Of a DNA stretch of 64,000 bases, positions 6,561-19,809 are shown piece by piece. This DNA comes from Blastomussa wellsi. Its lineage: Eukaryota > Cnidaria > Anthozoa > Scleractinia > Plerogyridae. The position numbers and the translations under genes are program-made. The notes below the pieces were generated by a model. That model was given only the letters and a program-made list of their open reading frames with translations. It made no database searches and was not told where the DNA came from. How positions within the stretch are numbered: position 1 is the first letter of the stretch; every line of letters starts with the position of its first letter. Where the stretch lies: NCBI GenBank assembly GCA_947652115.1, contig OX393568.1, forward strand, positions 11,255,447 to 11,319,446, written 5' to 3'.

Positions 6561-9500
6561 AATTCGTCTTCGAAAGAAGGGAGAAAGGGCTGCTTTATTT
6601 CACACCATAATCAGCCGTAACACTGAAACAATCGTCTCATGACCGGGAGCAACCGTTTCAGTATGAAAGAATATTATGGGATGTCGCTGAGTCAGTTCAA
6701 CACGGCGAGGTCAACAGCGAGTATTTACAATATTCATACTAAGTCTACAAGCAATTCTCCAATTCCAAACTTTCAACAGGCCAATCTTTGGAAGGTCGGC
6801 CACAACTCACGCCAGTATATACGCTTTAGCTAAGAATTGCTTGTAGACTTAGCTTCGCGCCTGGCTCTGTGTTTCCCCAAATCACTAAGTTTAACCGCCA
6901 GCGTCATAAACGCTCTCAGCGATCTCGGGGCAACAACTTTTCTCGGTTCTTTGAGATAAGGTATAGACTTGCGTGTTTCCAGACTTAATGATGTCCTTCT
7001 AACAACCATGCGGGCACAAGCATCTTAGTGAATATGTCAGCCAGTCTTCTGGCAAAAAAAGATTCCGAGCTGCAAGATAGGCTTGTTGGCAGGAGAGCGC
7101 CACTGACACTTTGCGCGTCAAAATAGTAAGTCACAATGCTCTTTCTCTTTACGTCTATATACTCCACTGCGGGAAAACAGGTACACTTGGGGATGACAGA
7201 TTGTCACCGGCTTTGGGATTGGAAAACTCCTTCTGGTTGCACGCCAATTTCTGTTTTGCGCTTTGGTTCCACCAGTTTCAGAACACTTCAATCATTCTTT
7301 TTTTTTCCTTTCCCATAACTTCCTTTTTTCAACTATATTTTGCCTCACAACTGTGTTCGTTTCGGTGTACTTTCTTCTGGCCACGGCTTACTCGGCCTAT
7401 AGAAACCATCATCCAAACTGGAAATTCTTACCATGGAAAAGCCTGGGATGGTGCACGGAAATTTTCCTCCCAGCCTTTCGCTCAAATTTCTCAATCGCCC
7501 TGACAAACTCGGATCCGGGTTTCGTGGGAGGCACGATTTCCTCCTTCAGATTCTCAGTACGATCGAATGGGTGCCTCTTTTGGTCCAAGGTAAAGAAGTC
7601 AGAAGTGAAACAATGGCTAACGCTTATCACGGGCGCCGCCGCGTTAGGGCGTTCAAAAAGAAAATCATCTAGATCATCTTTACACTTTTCAAGTAAATGC
7701 AATTAAAAAAAATTAAACTACTTTTAAAACACTTTTAAGAACCTTTTAAAAAATTCGTTTAACTATTTCTACATGGGGAATACGTCTATTATCCATGTAT
7801 TCTAGCTTTGCATGCCTGGAACTAGATGACTTAAGTTGTTGTTTCAATTTGAAGGCCACAACGAAAGTGCCGCTTTTGGCTGAGTACGTTATCGCATATC
7901 AAATGAGAGTGTACTACAAGTTACAAAAGGACTCCAAACGAACAATAGATCGACCTGTAAAATGCACGAACTGCTAAGTTGAACAAAACGTTTTTGCAAG
8001 TATTCATCAGTTTGCGTATTCAAATTTGGACGAAGTTTCTTGCAGTAAAACATCTCGTAAATTAAGCATAAACACTGAAATTTCCATGACGTTTTCTATC
8101 TCAAAAAGTGAAAATCGTTTGATTAATATTAGCAACGCATAAATCAGTCCCATATATCATCCTTGACGGGTGTTTCTCATTGCTGGATAGTCCATAACAC
8201 AAAATCATATGAAGTCACTCATTACCGGCGTAACGGGACAAAAATGTTGCGCTCTACGCTAAGCTTCGAGGCTTTAGTAAAGTGGAGTTGACAGTCTTGA
8301 AATAGGTTTCACTGTCGGCGAAAAAATGCTGCATTTCCAATCCCAAGCGCACTTTAACTGAGCTCACAATCCGACTCGATCAGTTGACTTCCGGCGGAAA
8401 TAAATTATTGCCAACTATAAAAAAACCTAATTTTTTGCTAGCAACCCAAGGGATTTCAGAGATGGCCGAGCGAAATCGCTGGCGGACCGTTGATTCAGCA
8501 TGGTCATCTCCGACTCGCGGGTTAAAATCTGCCTGCACAGGGATAGCTTTATATGGCTTGGGGGCCGGGTAGCCCAACCCCCCCTTTGGACTTGAAACTG
8601 CGACCGCTGAGTCGGGTTTTTTTTCTGATTTTTTTTTTAATTTTATTTATTTATTGATTGATTGATTGATTGGTTTTCGTATTAAGGGACCAAAGAAAAA
8701 GCGCGCGCATGTGCAGCACGCAAACCTTGTTATTGGACACCTTACAAAAATCGTCTCCAGTAATTTGTGGCTCACAAAAATCGTCTTACAAATCCAGTAA
8801 TTTGTGGCTTATTAAAATCGTCTTAAAAAAAGTAATTTGTGGCTGAAAAAATCACTTTACAAATCCAGAATTTTTGGCTTACAAAATTCGTCTTACAAAT
8901 CCAGTAATCACTCGATCGATCGGACTGAAAAATACACGTGCTTAACAATTGACGACAAAGAATGCCTATGATTATAATAAGAACGAAAATTGGTGGTTTT
9001 CATGTCACGCAAGTATCACGCACGTAAGAAATAAAATCGCTTACCATTCAATAAATTGAGTCAAGAAATTGAAATATCACGGAAGAGTAATAAATAAAGA
9101 ACGTGGCAAAGTTTAGCGGATGTACGATATTCCGAACTCGAGTCATTCGGCAAAGTGTATAACTGAAAATTATAGTGCTTAGTATGGAGACGCCATATGC
9201 ATGTTTGTGCCCCTCTGAGGAACTCCAACATGGCGGCCGGAAACCAGTGGAAACATTTGGAGTTTACTTTGGCTCTCTCAAAACGTTTCTTCTCGTTGTT
9301 AAACTTGAAAACATTCGCATAGACACTTCCCTCGATATATCGGCTACTCAGAACTCGAAAAGATAAGGCGAATTGATATTTTCGCGCACGTAACATGTTA
9401 CCCAGAAACAATGCCGATGTCAGCCATTGTGAAAAATCTCAAATTCAAACTGTTCTATTTTCAAAACAAAGCCGTCTACCGAGCTGAAAACAGGCCAGCA

Positions 9501-9858
9501 GATAATGTTTAAAAATGACTTTTACCTGAGGAAGTTGAAAACTCAAAATGTTTGATTTTAGTTTTTTCTGACGTCACGTGAAAACCAAGAATTGGACTTC
9601 AAAAGTTGAATCTCTGTTAGACCTTTTAAAAGAGGCGACTACGTTACTCGACAATATTCGTATTGTAACAACACTGTAACAACAACAACTTGCAATTGCG
9701 ATTAGTTGGTCTCTGAGATAAACATGAACAGCTGTCCAAACAAAGTCCGCCATGTCTCCTTTCCCGGACTGAACGGGAGATAGTCCATAATAACCATCCC
9801 CAGAAGAACGTGGTAGTCACCCTGTAACGCAATTGTGACAAGTTACGATAGCGCGCCA
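6561..9858 (+). repeat. Macrosatellite unit 3 (3298 bp)
   Basis: The 5' half shares the TTTCAACAGG and CCATGCGG alleles of units 1 and 4. The 3' half carries the long indel alleles of unit 2, with a private AGCGGATG at about 9116. It therefore looks like a recombinant between the two types. The 78-bp segment is absent. Confidence 0.97.
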
Positions 9859-12800
9859 AATTCGTCTTCGAAAGAAGGGAGAAAGGGCTGCTTTATTTCA
9901 CACCATAATCAGCCGTAACACTGAAACAATCGTCTCATGACCGGGAGCAACCGTTTCAGTATGAAAGAATATTATGGGATGTCGCTGAGTCAGTTCAACA
10001 CGGCGAGGTCAACAGCGAGTATTTACAATATTCATACTAAGTCTACAAGCAATTCTCCAATTCCAAACTTTCAACAGGCCAATCTTTGGAAGGTCGGCCA
10101 CAACTCACGCCAGTATATACGCTTTAGCTAAGAATTGCTTGTAGACTTAGCTTCGCGCCTGGCTCTGTGTTTCCCCAAATCACTAAGTTTAACCGCCAGC
10201 GTCATAAACGCTCTCAGCGATCTCGGGGCAACAACTTTTCTCGGTTCTTTGAGATAAGGTATAGACTTGCGTGTTTCCAGACTTAATGATGTCCTTCTAA
10301 CAACCATGCGGGCACAAGCATCTTAGTGAATATGTCAGCCAGTCTTCTGGCAAAAAAAGATTCCGAGCTGCAAGATAGGCTTGTTGGCAGGAGAGCGCCA
10401 CTGACACTTTGCGCGTCAAAATAGTAAGTCACAATGCTCTTTCTCTTTACGTCTATATACTCCACTGCGGGAAAACAGGTACACTTGGGGATGACAGATT
10501 GTCACCGGCTTTGGGATTGGAAAACTCCTTCTGGTTGCACGCCAATTTCTGTTTTGCGCTTTGGTTCCACCAGTTTCAGAACACTTCAATCATTCTTTTT
10601 TTTTCCTTTCCCATAACTTCCTTTTTTCAACTATATTTTGCCTCACAACTGTGTTCGTTTCGGTGTACTTTCTTCTGGCCACGGCTTACTCGGCCTATAG
10701 AAACCATCATCCAAACTGGAAATTCTTACCATGGAAAAGCCTGGGATGGTGCACGGAAATTTTCCTCCCAGCCTTTCGCTCAAATTTCTCAATCGCCCTG
10801 ACAAACTCGGATCCGGGTTTCGTGGGAGGCACGATTTCCTCCTTCAGATTCTCAGTACGATCGAATGGGTGCCTCTTTTGGTCCAAGGTAAAGAAGTCAG
10901 AAGTGAAACAATGGCTAACGCTTATCACGGGCGCCGCCGCGTTAGGGCGTTCAAAAAGAAAATCATCTAGATCATCTTTACACTTTTCAAGTAAATGCAA
11001 TTAAAAAAAATTAAACTACTTTTAAAACACTTTTAAGAACCTTTTAAAAAATTCGTTTAACTATTTCTACATGGGGAATACGTCTATTATCCATGTATTC
11101 TAGCTTTGCATGCCTGGAACTAGATGACTTAAGTTGTTGTTTCAATTTGAAGGCCACAACGAAAGTGCCGCTTTTGGCTGAGTACGTTATCGCATATCAA
11201 ATGAGAGTGTACTACAAGTTACAAAAGGACTCCAAACGAACAATAGATCGACCTGTAAAATGCACGAACTGCTAAGTTGAACAAAACGTTTTTGCAAGTA
11301 TTCATCAGTTTGCGTATTCAAATTTGGACGAAGTTTCTTGCAGTAAAACATCTCGTAAATTAAGCATAAACACTGAAATTTCCATGACGTTTTCTATCTC
11401 AAAAAGTGAAAATCGTTTGATTAATATTAGCAACGCATAAATCAGTCCCATATATCATCCTTGACGGGTGTTTCTCATTGCTGGATAGTCCATAACACAA
11501 AATCATATGAAGTCACTCATTACCGGCGTAACGGGACAAAAATGTTGCGCTCTACGCTAAGCTTCGAGGCTTTAGTAAAGTGGAGTTGACAGTCTTGAAA
11601 TAGGTTTCACTGTCGGCGAAAAAATGCTGCATTTCCAATCCCAAGCGCACTTTAACTGAGCTCACAATCCGACTCGATCAGTTGACTTCCGGCGGAAATA
11701 AATTATTGCCAACTATAAAAAAACCTAATTTTTTGCTAGCAACCCAAGGGATTTCAGAGATGGCCGAGCGAAATCGCTGGCGGACCGTTGATTCAGCATG
11801 GTCATCTCCGACTCGCGGGTTAAAATCTGCCTGCACAGGGATAGCTTTATATGGCTTGGGGGCCGGGTAGCCCAACCCCCCCTTTGGACTTGAAACTGCG
11901 ACCGCTGAGTCGGGTTTTTTTTCTGATTTTTTTTTTAATTTTATTTATTTATTGATTGATTGATTGATTGGTTTTCGTATTAAGGGACCAAAGAAAAAGC
12001 GCGCGCATGTGCAGCACGCAAACCTTGTTATTGGACACCTTACAAAAATCGTCTCCAGTAATTTGTGGCTCACAAAAATCGTCTTACAAATCCAGTAATT
12101 TGTGGCTTATTAAAATCGTCTTAAAAAAAGTAATTTGTGGCTGAAAAAATCACTTTACAAATCCAGAATTTTTGGCTTACAAAATTCGTCTTACAAATCC
12201 AGTAATCACTCGATCTATCGGACTGAAAAATACACGTGCTTAACAATTGACGACAAAGAATGCCTATGATTATAATAAGAACGAAAATTGGTGGTTTTCA
12301 TGTCACGCAAGTATCACGCACGTAAGAAATAAAATCGCTTACCATTCAATAAATTGAGTCAAGAAATTGAAATATCACGGAAGAGTAATAAATAAAGAAC
12401 GTGGCAAAGTTTAGGGAACTCGAGTCATTCGGCAAAGTGTATAACTGAAAATTTTAGTGCTTAGTATGGAGACGCCATATGCATGTTTGTGCCCCTCTGG
12501 GGAACTCCAACATGGCGGCCGGAAACCAGTGGAAACATTTGGAGTTTACTTTGGCTCTCTCAAAACGTTTCTTCTCGTTGTTAAACTTGAAAACATTCGC
12601 ATAGACACTTCCCTCGATATATCGGCTACTCAGAACTCGAAAAGATAAGGCGAATCGATATTTTCGCGCACGTAACATGTTACCCAGAAACAATGTCGAT
12701 GTCAGCCATTGTGAAAAATCTCAAATTCAAACTGTTCTATTTTCAAAACAAAGCCGTCTACCGAGCTGAAAACAGGCCAGCAGATAATGTTTAAAAATGA

Positions 12801-13127
12801 CTTTTACCTGAGGAAGTTGAAAACTCAAAATGTTTGATTTTAGTTTTTTCTGACGTCACGTGAAACTTCAAAAGTTGAATCTCTGTTAGACCTGTTAAAA
12901 GAGGCGACTACGTTACTCGACAATATTCGTATTGTAACAACACTGTAACAACAACAACTTGCAATTGCGATTAGTTGGTCTCTGAGATAAACATGAACAG
13001 CTGTCCAAACAAAGTCCGCCATGTCTCCTTTCCCGGACTGAACGGGAGATAGTCCATAATAACCATCCCCAGAAGAACGTGGTAGTCACCCTGTAACGCA
13101 ATTGTGACAAGTTACGATAGCGCGCCA
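9859..13127 (+). repeat. Macrosatellite unit 4 (3269 bp)
   Basis: This is a near twin of unit 1. It shares the 16-bp and 13-bp deletions, the CGATCTATCGG allele, AATGTCGATG, and the TTTCAACAGG and CCATGCGG alleles. It lacks the extra B-box T. The unit 1 to unit 4 spacing of three units (9858 bp) suggests a local three-unit duplication. Confidence 0.97.
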
Positions 13128-16100
13128 AATTCGTCTTCGAAAGAAGGGAGAAAGGGCTGCTTTATTTCACACCATAATCAGCCGTAACACTGAAACAATC
13201 GTCTCATGACCGGGAGCAACCGTTTCAGTATGAAAGAATATTATGGGATGTCGCTGAGTCAGTTCAACACGGCGAGGTCAACAGCGAGTATTTACAATAT
13301 TCATACTAAGTCTACAAGCAATTCTCCAATTCCAAACTTCCAACAGGCCAATCTTTGGAAGGTCGGCCACAACTCACGCCAGTATATACGCTTTAGCTAA
13401 GAATTGCTTGTAGACTTAGCTTCGCGCCTGGCTCTGTGTTTCCCCAAATCACTAAGTTTAACCGCCAGCGTCATAAACGCTCTCAGCGATCTCGGGGCAA
13501 CAACTTTTCTCGGTTCTTTGAGATAAGGTATAGACTTGCGTGTTTCCAGACTTAATGATGTCCTTCTAACAACCAGGCGGGCACAAGCATCTTAGTGAAT
13601 ATGTCAGCCAGTCTTCTGGCAAAAAAAGATTCCGAGCTGCAAGATAGGCTTGTTGGCAGGAGAGCGCCACTGACACTTTGCGCGTCAAAATAGTAAGTCA
13701 CAATGCTCTTTCTCTTTACGTCTATATACTCCACTGCGGCAAAACAGGTACACTTGGGGATGACAGATTGTCACCGGCTTTGGGATTGGAAAACTCCTTC
13801 TGGTTGCACGCCAATTTCTGTTTTGCGCTTTGGTTCCACCAGTTTCCGAACACTTCAATCATTCTTTTTTTTTCCTTTCCCATAACTTCCTTTTTTCAAC
13901 TATATTTTGCCTCACAACTGTGTTCGTTTCGGTGTACTTTCTTCTGGCCACGGCTTACTCGGCCTATAAAAACCATCATACAGACTGGAAATTCTTACCA
14001 TGGAAAAGCCTGGGATGGTGCACGGAAATTTTCCTCCCAGCCTTTCGCTCAAATTTCTCAATCGCCCTGACAAACTCGGATCCGGGTTTCGTGGGAGGCA
14101 CGATTTCCTCCTTCAGATTCTCAGTACGATCGAATGGGTGCCTCTTTTGGTCCAAGGTAAAGAAGTCAGAAGTGAAACAATGGCTAACGCTTATCACGGG
14201 CGCCGCCGCGTTAGGGCGTTCAAAAAGAAAATCATCTAGATCATCTTTACACTTTTCAAGTAAATGCAATTAAAAAAAAATTAAACTACTTTTTAAACAC
14301 TTTTAAAAACCTTTTAAAAAATTCGTTTAACTATTTCTACATGGGGAATACGTCTATTATCCATGTATTCTAGCTTTGCATGCCTGGAACTAGATGACTT
14401 AAGTTGTTGTTTCAATTTGAAGGCCACAACGAAAGTGCCGCTTTTGGCTGAGTACGTTATCGCATATCAAATGAGAGTGTACTACAAGTTACAAAAGGAC
14501 TCCAAACGAACAATAGATCGACCTGTAAAATGCACGAACTGCTAAGTTGAACAAAACGTTTTTGCAAGTATTCATCAGTTTGCGTATTCAAATTTGGACG
14601 AAGTTTCTTGCAGTAAAACATCTCGTAAATTAAGCATAAACACTGAAATTTCCATGACGTTTTCTATCTCAAAAAGTGAAAATCGTTTGATTAATATTAG
14701 CAACGCATAAATCAGTCCCATATATCATCCTTGACGGGTGTTTCTCATTGCTGGATAGTCCATAACACAAAATCATATGAAGTCACTCATTACCGGCGTA
14801 ACGGGACAAAAATGTTGCGCTCTACGCTAAGCTTCGAGGCTTTAGTAAAGTGGAGTTGACAGCCTTGAAATAGGTTTCACTGTCGGCGAAAAAATGCTGC
14901 ATTTCCAATCCCAAGCGCACTTTAACTGAGCTCACAATCCGACTCGATCAGTTGACTTCCGGCGGAAATAAATTATTGCCAACTATAAAAAAACCTAATT
15001 TTTTGCTAGCAACCCAAGGGATTTCAGAGATGGCCGAGCGAAATCGCTGGCGGACCGTTGATTCTGCATGGTCATCTCCGACTCGCGGGTTAAAATCTGC
15101 CTGCACAGGGATAGCTTTATATGGCTTGGGGGCCGGGTAGCCCAACCCCCCGTTTGGACTTGAAACTGCGACCGCTGAGTCGGGTTTTTTTTCTGATTTT
15201 TTTTTAATTTTATTTATCTATTGATTGATTGATTGATTGGTTTTCGTATTAAGGGACCAAAGAAAAAGCGCGCGCATGTGCAGCACGCAAACCTTGTTAT
15301 TGGACACCTTACAAAAATCGTCTCCAGTAATTTGTGGCTCACAAAAAATCGTCTTACAAATCCAGTAATTTGTGGCTTATTAAAATCGTCTTAAAAAAAG
15401 TAATTTGTGGCTGAAAAAATCACTTTACAAATCCAGAATTTTTGGCTTACAAAATTCGTCTTACAAATCCAGTAATCACTCGATCGATCGGACTGAAAAA
15501 TACACGTGCTTAACAATTGACGACAAAGAATGCCTATGATTATAATAAGAACGAAAATTGGTGGTTTTCATGTCACGCAAGTATCACGCACGTAAGAAAT
15601 AAAATCGCTTACCATTCAATAAATTGAGTCAAGAAATTGAAATATCACGGAAGAGTAATAAATAAAGAACGTGGCAAAGTTTAGGGGATGTACGATATTC
15701 CGAACTCGAGTCATTCGGCAAAGTGTATCACTGAAAATTATAGTGTTTAGTATGGAGACGCCATATGCATGTTTGTGCCCCTCTGAGGAACTCCAACATG
15801 GCGGCCGGAAACCAGTGGAAACATTTGGAGTTTACTTTGGCTCTTTCAAAAAGTTTCTTCTCGTTGTTAAACTTGAAAGCATTCGCATAGACACTTCCCT
15901 CGATATATCGGCTACTCAGAACTCGAAAAGATAAGGCGAATCGATATTTTCGCGCACGTAACATGTTGCCCAGAAACAATGCCGATGTCAGCCAATGTGA
16001 AAAATCTCAAATTCAAACTGTTCTATTTTCAAAACAAAGCCGTCTACCGAGCTGAAAACAGGCCAGCAGATAATGTTTAAAAATGACTTTTACCTGAGGA

Positions 16101-16426
16101 AGTTGAAAACTCAAAATGTTTGATTTTAGTTTTTTCTGACGTCACGTGAAAACCAAGAATTGGACTTCAAAAGTTGAATCTCTGTTAGACCTTTTAAAAG
16201 AGGCGACTACGTTACTCGACAATATTTGTATTGTAACAACACTGTAACAACAACAACTTGCAATTGCGATTAGTTGGTCTCTGAGATAAACATGAACAGC
16301 TGCCCAAACAAAGGCCGCCATGTCTCCTTTCCCGGACTGAACGGGAGATAGTCCATAATAACCATCCCCAGAAGAACGTGGTAGTCACCCTGTAACGCAA
16401 TTGTGACAAGTTACGATAGCGCGCCA
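13128..16426 (+). repeat. Macrosatellite unit 5 (3299 bp)
   Basis: This is the transition unit. Its 5' end lacks the 78-bp segment, like units 1-4. The middle carries TTTCCGAAC and TATAAAAACC, a private CATACAGAC, and a modified AT-rich tract shared with unit 7. Its 3' part has GTGTTTAGTATGG and GCCAATGTG, shared with units 6, 9, 10 and 16. The palindrome GTAACATGTTAC is broken to GTAACATGTTGC near 15958. Confidence 0.97.
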
Positions 16427-19400
16427 AATTCGTCTTCGAAAGAAGGGAGAAAGGGCTGCTTTATTTACCTTAATAACTGAATATTTCACTTTCTTGAGCC
16501 TAAATTTATTTTCAAGTTGATTTTGCGTGTTACAATTTGGCACTTACACCATAATCAGCCGTAACACTGAAACAATCGTCTCATGACCGGGTGCAACCGT
16601 TTCAGTATGAAAGAATATTATGGGATGTCGCTGAGTCAGTTCAACACGGCGAGGTCAACAGCGCTTATTTACAATATTCGTACTAAGTCTACAAGCAATT
16701 CTTCAATTCCAAACTTCCAACAGGCCAATCTTTGGAAGGTCGGCCACAACTCACGCCAGTATATACGCTTTAGCTAAGAATTGCTTGTAGACTTAGCTTC
16801 GCGCCTGGCTCTGTGTTTCCCCAAATCACTAAGTTTAACCGCCAGCGTCATAAACGCTCTCAGCGATCTCGGGGCAACAACTTTTCTCGGTTCTTTGAGA
16901 TAAGGTATAGACTTGCGTGTTTCCAGACTTAATGATGTCCTTCTAACAACCAGGCGGGCACAAGCATCTTAGTGAATATGTCAGCCAGTCTTCTGGCAAA
17001 AAAAGATTCCGAGCTGCAAGATAGGCTTGTTGGCAGGAGAGCGCCACTGACACTTTGCGCGTCAAAATAGTAAGTCACAATGCTCTTTCTCTTTACGTCT
17101 ATATACTGCGGGAAAACAGGTACACTTGGGGATGACAGATTGTCACCGGCTTTGGGATTGGAAAACTCCTTCTGGTTGCACGCCAATTTCTGTTTTGCGC
17201 TTTGGTTCCACCAGTTTCAGAACACTTCAATCATTCTTTTTTTTTCCTTTCCCATAACTTCCGTTTTTCAACTATATTTTGCCTCACAACTGTGTTCGTT
17301 TCGGTGTACTTTCTTCTGGCCACGGCTTACTCGGCCTATAGAAACCATCATCCAAACTGGAAATTCTTACCATGGAAAAGCCTGGGATGGTGCACGGAAA
17401 TTTTCCTCCCAGCCTTTCGCTCAAATTTCTCAATCGCCCTGACAAACTCGGATCCGGGTTTCGTGGGAGGTACGATTTCCTCCTTCAGATTCTCAGTACG
17501 ATCGAATGGGTGCCTCTTTTGGTCCAAGGTAAAGAAGTCAGAAGTGAAACAATGGCTAACGCTTATCACGGGCGCCGCCGCGTTAGGGCGTTCAAAAAGA
17601 AAATAAAAACTAAATTACCAGATCATCTTTACACTTTTCAAGTAAATGCAATTAAAAAAAATTAAACTACTTTTAAAACACTTTTAAGAACCTTTTAAAA
17701 AATTCGTTTAACTATTTCTACATGGGGAATACGTCTATTATCCATGTATTCTAGCTTTGCATGCCTGGAACTAGATGACTTAAGTTGTTGTTTCAATTTG
17801 AAGGCCACAACAAAAGTGCCGCTTTTGGCTGAGTACGTTATCGCATATCAAATGAGAGTGTACTACAAGTTACAAAAGGACTCCAAACGAACAATAGATC
17901 GACCTGTAAAATGCACGAACTGTTAAGTTGAACAAAACGTTTTTGCAAGTATTCATCAGTTTGCGTATTCAAATTTGGACGAAGTTTCTTGCAGTAAAAC
18001 ATCTCGTAAATTAAGCATAAACACTGAAATTTCCATGACGTTTTCTATCTCAAAAAGTGAAAATCGTTTGATTAATATTAGCAACGCATAAATCAGTCCC
18101 ATATATCATCCTTGACGGGTGTTTCTCATTGCTGGATAGTCCATAACACAAAATCATATGAAGTCACTCATTACCGGCGTAACGGGACAAAAATGTTGCG
18201 CTCTACGCTAAGCTTCGAGGCTTTAGTAAAGTGGAGTTGACAGTCTTGAAATAGGTTTCACTGCCGGCGAAAAAATGCTGCATTTCCAATCCCAAGCGCA
18301 CTTTAACTGAGCTCACAATCCGACTCGATCAGTTGACTTCCGGCGGAAATAAATTATTGCCAACTATAAAAAAACCTAATTTTTTGCTAGCAACCCAAGG
18401 GATTTCAGAGATGGCCGAGCGAAATCGCTGGCGGACCGTTGATTCTGCATGGTCATCTCCGACTCGCGTGTTAAAATCTTCCTGCACAGGGATAGCCTTA
18501 TATGGCTTGGGGGCCGGGTAGCCCAAACCCCCGTTTGGACTTGAAACTGCGACCGCTGAGTCGGGTTTTTTTTTTCTGAATTTTTTTTTAATTTTATTTA
18601 TTTATTGATTGATTGATTGATTGGTTTTCGTATTAAGGGACCAAAGAAAAAGCGCGCGCATGTGCAGCACGCAAACCTTCTTATTGGACACCTTACAAAA
18701 ATCGTCTCCAGTAATTTGTGGCTCACAAATACCGTCTTACAAATCCAGTAATTTGTGGCTTATTAAAATCGTCTTAAAAAAAGTAATTTGTGGCTGAAAA
18801 AATCACTTTACAAATCCAGAATTTTTGGCTTACAAAATTCGTCTTACAAATCCAGTAATCACTCGATCGATCGGACTGAAAAATACACGTGCTTAACAAT
18901 TGACGACAAAGAATGCCTATGATTATAATAAGAACGACAATTGGTGGTTTTCATGTCACGCAAGTATCACGCACGTAAGAAATAAAATCGCTTACCATTC
19001 AATAAATTGAGTCAAGAAATTGAAATATCATGGAAGAGTAATAAATAAAGAACGTGGCAAAGTTTAGGGGATGTACGATATTCCGAACTCGAGTCATTCG
19101 GCAAAGTGTATCACTGAAAATTATAGTGTTTAGTATGGAGACGCCATATGCATGTTTGTGCCCCTCTGAGGAACTCCAACATGGCGGCCGGAAACCAGTG
19201 GAAACATTTGGAGTTTACTTTGGCTCTTTCAAAAAGTTTCTTCTCGTTGTTAAACTTGAAAGCATTCGCATAGACACTTCCCTCGATATATCGGCTACTC
19301 AGAACTCGAAAAGATAAGGCGAATCGATATTTTCGCGCACGTAACATGTTGCCCAGAAACAATGCCGATGTCAGCCAATGTGAAAAATCTCAAATTCAAA

Positions 19401-19809
19401 CTGTTCTATTTTCAAAACAAAGCCGTCTACCGAGCTGAAAACAGGCCAGCAGATAATGTTTAAAAATGACTTTTACCTGAGGAAGTTGAAAACTCAAAAT
19501 GTTTGATTTTAGTTTTTTCTGACGTCACGTGAAAACCAAGAATTGGACTTCAAAAGTTGAATCTCTGTTAGACCTTTTAAAAGAGGCGACTACGTTACTC
19601 GACAATATTTGTATTGTAACAACACTGTAACAACAACAACTTGCAATTGCGATTAGTTGGTCTCTGAGATAAACATGAACAGCTGCCCAAACAAAGGCCG
19701 CCATGTCTCCTTTCCCGGACTGAACGGGAGATAGTCCATAATAACCATCCCCAGAAGAACGTGGTAGTCACCCTGTAACGCAATTGTGACAAGTTACGAT
19801 AGCGCGCCA
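16427..19809 (+). repeat. Macrosatellite unit 6 (3383 bp)
   Basis: This is the first unit with the 78-bp segment (16467-16545). It has a 5-bp deletion giving TATACTGCGGG, shared only with units 7 and 16. It has the 15-nt form of the repair-like indel (AAAAACTAAATTACC). Other variants are AATCTTCCTGC in the SINE, shared with units 9 and 16, and CTTCTTATTGG near 18679, seen only here. Confidence 0.97.
16467..16545 (+). repeat. 78-bp presence/absence segment
   Basis: In units 6, 7 and 9-20, the sequence from ACCTTAATAACTG to GGCACTT stands between GCTTTATTT and ACACCATAATC. In units 1-5 and 8 a single C occupies the place, a net 78-bp difference. I see no terminal inverted repeats and no clear target duplication, so deletion from a longer ancestor is as likely as insertion. 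ATTTCAC occurs inside the segment and also at the short-form junction, which fits a deletion by short homology. Variants inside it (GAGCGTAAAT, TCAAGATGAT) mark units 9-12 and 17. Confidence 0.85.
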
